Assembly (NCBI GenBank): GCA_041687295.1
Contig: JAWLCG010000226.1
Coordinates: 1 to 8,140 of the forward strand
Origin: JAWLCG01 sp041687295
Lineage (GTDB): Bacteria; Planctomycetota; Phycisphaerae; SM23-33; FEN-1343
DNA length: 8,140 nucleotides
Direction: 5' to 3'
In this document: positions 5,506 to 8,140 of the stretch, piece by piece
Layout of the letters: the number at the start of each line of letters is the position of its first letter
Position numbering within the stretch: position 1 is the first letter of the stretch
The notes under the pieces: generated by a model
Database searches by the model: none
What the model was told of the DNA's origin: nothing
The model's input: the letters and a program-made list of their open reading frames with translations, nothing else
Program-made: the position numbers and the translations under genes

Positions 5506-6030
5506 CAGGATCTCCGAGGCCTCGCGGTTGCCGCTGCCGGTGAGGGTCACGCGGGCGACGGGGGTCTGGCCGTCGCGGCCATTGACGGTCCAGGTGCCGC
5601 TGGCGGCGTCGTAGCGGGCGGCGCCGATGCGGGCGGCCACGAGCACCTCCAGGGCCTTGCGCAGCGACAGGGGCGCGCCCGTGGAGTCGACGTCCTGCTC
5701 CAGCAGGTCGCCCAGGCCGACCGAGGCCGAACCGTTCCAGTCCAGCCCGTAGCGGGCCAGGCACTCGTCGCTGAGGGTCGGGGCGGGGCCGGCCTGGGCG
5801 AAGAGCTCGACCTCGTAATGGCCCGGCGTGTCGATGGCGGGCGGGAAGTCGGCCAGGTAGCGCCGCGAGCCGGCGGGGCTCTCGGCCAGGCCGATCGCGC
5901 AGGCGGGCCAGAGCTCCAGCGTCAGCGCCTGCCAAGCGGCGCCGGTCCAGACTCGGCCGGCCGGGTCTGTCAGGACGGCGTAGAGGCTCGCGGCGGAGGC
6001 GGTGTGGCGGTGGCGGATCTCGTTGGGCAC
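5503..6030 (-). CDS. Beta-rich phage appendage/baseplate-associated hypothetical protein
   Basis: 175 residues from a GTG at 6030. The open frame extends 20 codons further upstream, but that extension is arginine/proline-rich and overlaps the previous gene. GAGGAGG at 6038-6044 lies 7 bases before this GTG, two bases after the previous TGA. Residues 14-100 (SLYAVLTDPAGRVWTG, YLADFPPAIDTPGHYEVELF, LDWNG) look like a small beta-sandwich. Residues 120-170 have a helix (LRKALEVLVAARIG) followed by beta-strands (GTWTVNGRDG, ARVTLTGSGNR). From memory this two-part architecture recurs in tail-region hypothetical proteins of phage-like metagenomic clusters, sometimes next to fibre genes; the exact role is not known to me. 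The stop TAG lies in the end of a palindromic element, so the native C-terminus may have been altered. Confidence 0.75.
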   Translation of the reverse strand: MPNEIRHRHTASAASLYAVLTDPAGRVWTGAAWQALTLELWPACAIGLAESPAGSRRYLADFPPAIDTPGHYEVELFAQAGPAPTLSDECLARYGLDWNGSASVGLGDLLEQDVDSTGAPLSLRKALEVLVAARIGAARYDAASGTWTVNGRDGQTPVARVTLTGSGNREASEIL

Positions 6031-6032
6031 GG

Positions 6033-6224
6033 TCAGGCCTCCTCGCTCACGTGGTAGTCGCCGGCGACGAGGTGCCGGCAGCGGTTGCACGGGTCGCCGC
6101 CGAGGCGGAGGCTGCCGGCGAAGACGCAGTCGGCCGCGTGCGGGCAGCCGCGGGCGGCCGGGTCGGACGGGGTGCGGACGACGGCCTCGCGGGCCTGCAG
6201 GATGTCGGGGATCGGGGTGGTCAT
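6033..6224 (-). CDS. Small four-cysteine, putative zinc-binding protein
   Basis: 63 residues. A longer frame begins at GTG 6233 as GTGA with the upstream stop, but that GTG overlaps the AAGGAG ribosome binding site (6233-6238). The ATG at 6224 sits 8 bases downstream of the site and is the better start. In this numbering the cysteines are at 27, 33, 46 and 49, spaced C-x5-C-x12-C-x2-C, with histidines at 29, 51 and 58. That arrangement suits one structural zinc site (knuckle or ribbon type). The N-terminus (PDILQAREAVVR) is probably helical. It lies 5 bases after the fibre-like gene and 2 bases before the next gene, so it is part of the same transcript. It could be a minor virion part, a folding factor or a small regulator. 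Function is unknown. Confidence 0.72.
   Translation of the reverse strand: MTTPIPDILQAREAVVRTPSDPAARGCPHAADCVFAGSLRLGGDPCNRCRHLVAGDYHVSEEA
6038..6044 (-). promoter_or_regulatory. Ribosome binding site that selects GTG 6030
   Basis: GAGGAGG on the minus strand, 7 bases before GTG 6030. It sits at the very end of the preceding coding region, which stops at 6033. It is the main evidence against the longer ATG start at 6090. Confidence 0.7.
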
Positions 6225-6229
6225 GGGGG

Positions 6230-7222
6230 TCACTCCTTCACGGTCAGGGTCAGGCGGATCGCGTCGAGCTGGCTGTAGAGCACGCCGCTGGCGCTGGTCT
6301 CCTGGACGCTGGTCTGGGCGAAGAGGCGCAGCCGATCACCGGCGGCCAGGCCGGTCGGGTCGAGGGTGAAGCTGTGCTCGGCCGTTGCGGCTAGGGCCTG
6401 CGGGGCGGTGGTGCAGCGATCGGCCAGGACGGTGCCGTCGTTGGCTACCGCGCAGCAGATGACGGCCAGCGTGCAGGTGCCCGGCGTACCCGAGCCCCCG
6501 ACCCTGGCCACCACGGCCAGGCCGATCGGCTCGCCGGCGACGTACTCGGGGGGCAAGACGGCCTCGAACAGCAGCGTCTCGACGCTGGTGTTGCCCACGG
6601 TGTAGCTGCCGTTGACGCGCAGCCAGCCCAGGCCCCAGCCTCCGCCCTCGATGAAGAACTGCCCGGCCCCGCCGGTGCTGCTCAGGGGCGTGCCGTTGGC
6701 GTTGAGCAGCCGTTCGGGCGTGACGGGGTAGCCCCGCACCACCGGCCCGCTGGCCGGCAGCGGCGCCTCGACGGTGCGGTAGAGCGCCCAGCCGCGGCAG
6801 TCGGTGACGTCGGCCGGGCCGTAGGTGCCGCCGGCCGTCACGATCGTCGCCAGCGGCACGTGGGGCGCCGAGGCCGCGTCCGGCCAGCCGTCCTGCGTGA
6901 CCGACAGCGTGCCGTCGGCCAGCAGGGCCAGGTAGTTGGTGGCGTTGTCGGCCAGGGCCACCGCGGCGGCACCGGCGAAGGTCACCTCGGTGCCGTTGGC
7001 CGTGGCGAATCGGCCCGCACGCACGCCGCAGGTCATCGCGGCGTCGGGGTAGACCCGCAGGTCGCCGGCCCGGCGGGCGACGTCGAGCAGGCGGTAGAGC
7101 ATGCGGTAGAAGCTGGTGTAGTAGGGGCTCTCGCCGATGGGCGGGTAGAGGACGCCCTGCTCGGCGTCAGCCAGCCCGCTCAGGGCGGTGAGGGTCGCGT
7201 CGTCGGGGTAGAGTTCAGCCAT
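6230..7222 (-). CDS. Tail-fibre-like appendage protein
   Basis: 330 residues from an ATG two bases after the upstream TGA, with AAAGG about 7 bases before it. Residues 64-145 carry a layout I associate with phage fibre or baseplate-attachment proteins: a GVRAGRF strand, an ATNYLALLADGTLSVTQDGW segment (95-114), then PHVPLATIVTAGGTYGPADV (120-139) leading into a D-C-R-G turn. Residues 20-50 (aromatic, then LLDVARRAG) are probably helical. Residues 208-329 are beta-rich and end in SQLDAIRLTLTVKE, compatible with a jelly-roll or receptor-binding head. In the known pattern the N-terminal part joins the baseplate and the C-terminal part contacts the host; assigning those roles here is inference. 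The stop overlaps a GTG that could be mistaken for the next start. The fibre-like call is moderately supported; the receptor is unknown. Confidence 0.78.
   Translation of the reverse strand: MAELYPDDATLTALSGLADAEQGVLYPPIGESPYYTSFYRMLYRLLDVARRAGDLRVYPDAAMTCGVRAGRFATANGTEVTFAGAAAVALADNATNYLALLADGTLSVTQDGWPDAASAPHVPLATIVTAGGTYGPADVTDCRGWALYRTVEAPLPASGPVVRGYPVTPERLLNANGTPLSSTGGAGQFFIEGGGWGLGWLRVNGSYTVGNTSVETLLFEAVLPPEYVAGEPIGLAVVARVGGSGTPGTCTLAVICCAVANDGTVLADRCTTAPQALAATAEHSFTLDPTGLAAGDRLRLFAQTSVQETSASGVLYSQLDAIRLTLTVKE
6233..6238 (-). promoter_or_regulatory. Ribosome binding site that selects ATG 6224
   Basis: The minus strand reads AAGGAG here, 8 bases before ATG 6224. The in-frame GTG at 6233-6231 overlaps the last G of this motif and cannot be served by it, so the shorter protein is preferred. 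Confidence 0.65.
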
Positions 7223-7224
7223 GG

Positions 7225-7956
7225 TCAGCCTTTCTCGATGGCAAGGGTGATGCGGTCGCTGTCGGCGTCGTAGTCCAGCAGGCTCAGGGCCCCGGCCGGC
7301 GGGGGCGGGGGCGTGGCCAGCACGGTCAGCGTCGTCTCGTCGGTCGGCGGATGGCCAGGCCGAACGGTGCGGACGCGGAGGCGGCAGCGGCCCTCGACGG
7401 TCAGGGGCACCTCGGCCCGCAGCAGCTGGCCGTCGAAGCCGAACGGCCCGGCCCCGCAGGCGCCGTGGCCCAGGCCCGGGGCGAGGCTGCCGTCGTAGCC
7501 GAAGCCGCCCCCACCCAGCGCGTCGTGGCCGAAGCCCCAGGGCGGCTGGTTGGCCGGCCAGAGCGGCTCGCGGAAGAGCACCCGCCCGGCCTCGTCGGCG
7601 ACCTCCAGGGCGTCGCCGCGCCAGTGGGCCAGGGCCCGCACCACGGCCGGCCGGGCCAGCCAGCCGCCGCCGTCGCCGTCCAGGCCCAGGGCGCCGGCGG
7701 CGTCGATGTCGGCCAGGCCCTCGGGGCAGGCGGCGACGGCCAGCTGCTGGGCGGCCGAGTCGGCGGCGTGCACGAAGGCTCGCACGCCAGGGCCCGCCGA
7801 GGCCACCAGCCGTCCGTTGGCGTAGAGTTGGTGCCAGGCGCCCGTCCAGTCCGATTCGAAGCCGACCCGCCAGCGCGCCCCCGGCGGCCCGTCCGGCAGC
7901 GGCGAGGCCCGCAGGCCCCGCACGCCGCTGAGCGTGTGTGTAGTGGGTGTGGTCAT
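7225..7956 (-). CDS. Hypothetical phage structural protein with duplicated Gly-rich segment and Ig/FnIII-like C-terminus
   Basis: 243 residues starting at the ATG of an ATGA overlap with the preceding gene. No strong ribosome binding site is present (a GGAG about 14 bases upstream), so translational coupling is likely. Residues 1-135 are mixed, with a beta-rich start (ARWRVGFESDWTGAWHQLY). Residues 143-156 (GHDALGGGGFGYDG) and 163-176 (GHGACGAGPFGFDG) are two copies of one unit, 9 of 14 identical. Residues 180-215 look like the last strands of an Ig/FnIII-type domain (CRLRVRTV...TTLTVLAT), followed by a five-proline linker at 216-220 and a final strand pair (RITLAIEKG). Such Gly/aromatic repeats with beta-sandwich domains fit an extended virion appendage. 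There is no signal peptide or TM segment. No exact function is assigned. Confidence 0.75.
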   Translation of the reverse strand: MTTPTTHTLSGVRGLRASPLPDGPPGARWRVGFESDWTGAWHQLYANGRLVASAGPGVRAFVHAADSAAQQLAVAACPEGLADIDAAGALGLDGDGGGWLARPAVVRALAHWRGDALEVADEAGRVLFREPLWPANQPPWGFGHDALGGGGFGYDGSLAPGLGHGACGAGPFGFDGQLLRAEVPLTVEGRCRLRVRTVRPGHPPTDETTLTVLATPPPPPAGALSLLDYDADSDRITLAIEKG

Positions 7957-8140
7957 GGCAGTTGGAGGTACTCCGCCTGGTAGTCGGCCCAGCAGCCCCG
8001 GCCGGTGCGGATCGGGCCGGTCAGCGCGAAGCTCCCCAGCAGCACGCCGGCGTGCTGAAGGCCGTGGTTGTCGGTCAGTGTGTGCGTTCGGCCGTCCTGC
8101 AGGGCCTCGATGGCCCCCGCGCGGGCGCAGAGCTCGGCGG
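7953..8140 (-). CDS. Probable phage tail protein, C-terminal 61 residues (partial)
   Basis: Only the C-terminus is inside the window; the gene continues past the right edge. The frame is open from 8138 down to a TGA at 7955-7953, which overlaps the next gene's ATG as ATGA. The residues include a DNHGLQHAGVLLGSF stretch, then GPIRTGRGCW, ending in YQAEYLQLP. This pattern (a short loop, a VLL strand, then an aromatic-rich strand ending in YxQLP) recalls small tail-associated proteins encoded ahead of fibre genes in phage-like clusters, but I cannot name the family. The ATGA overlap means its translation is probably coupled to the next gene. Function is inferred from neighbours. The coding call is supported by the open frame, the overlap and sensible composition. 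Confidence 0.6.
   Translation of the reverse strand, partial: AELCARAGAIEALQDGRTHTLTDNHGLQHAGVLLGSFALTGPIRTGRGCWADYQAEYLQLP

Noticed and set aside
5433..5530. Hairpin after a gene end as part of a diversity-generating retroelement (GRNA-type loop)
   Set aside because: The loop GGCA fits the GRNA pattern, but there is no reverse transcriptase, no template-like repeat, and the gene's C-terminus shows no C-type lectin or adenine-rich variable codons.
4225..6057. Plus-strand open frame of 610 codons
   Set aside because: Runs antisense across four minus-strand genes and the palindromic gap. Low-complexity shadow composition and no ribosome binding site logic.

Overview
The window is a very GC-rich stretch in which every supported gene lies on the minus strand, so the genes read from position 8140 down to about 190. 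Most are packed with overlaps or gaps of a few bases and have purine-rich ribosome binding sites (AGGAGG, AAGGAG, GAGGTG). The protein set looks like the distal tail/appendage and lysis end of a tailed bacteriophage or prophage with a high-GC host. Several proteins resemble, from memory, hypothetical proteins of phage-like regions in Planctomycetota-type genomes and metagenomes. No host marker, integrase, terminase, capsid, portal or tape-measure gene is visible, so host and phage status are inference.

Layout in transcription order: (1) the C-terminus of a probable tail protein (8140-7953); (2) a protein with a duplicated Gly-rich segment and an Ig/FnIII-like tail (7956-7225), a tail-fibre-like protein (7222-6230), a tiny four-cysteine protein (6224-6033) and a small beta-rich appendage-like protein (6030-5503); (3) a 165-base gene-free gap, the only large break in the operon, holding a 137-base nested palindromic element (5369-5505); (4) an FnIII-like protein (5337-4714), a large baseplate-hub-like protein (4706-3021), a protein with an apparent internal duplication (3017-2442) and an appendage-like protein (2445-1465); (5) a lysis-like cassette: one-TM coiled-coil protein of BhlA/UviB type (1454-1173), lipoprotein (1192-710), short helical protein (720-469) and two-TM holin-like protein (414-190); (6) a strong GC hairpin (138-171) that probably ends the transcript, then gene-free GC-rich sequence to the window edge.

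Read as a unit, genes 7956-1465 would build the tail tip, hub and host-binding appendages. Genes 1454-190 would handle envelope disruption at the end of infection. No endolysin is in view. Four start codons were moved inward from the longest open frames because the ribosome binding sites or gene overlaps point to internal ATG or GTG codons (6224, 6030, 4706, 2445). The most unusual item is the nested inverted-repeat element at 5369-5505. It looks like a dispersed palindromic repeat or a non-autonomous insertion, and it appears to supply the stop codon of the gene before it.
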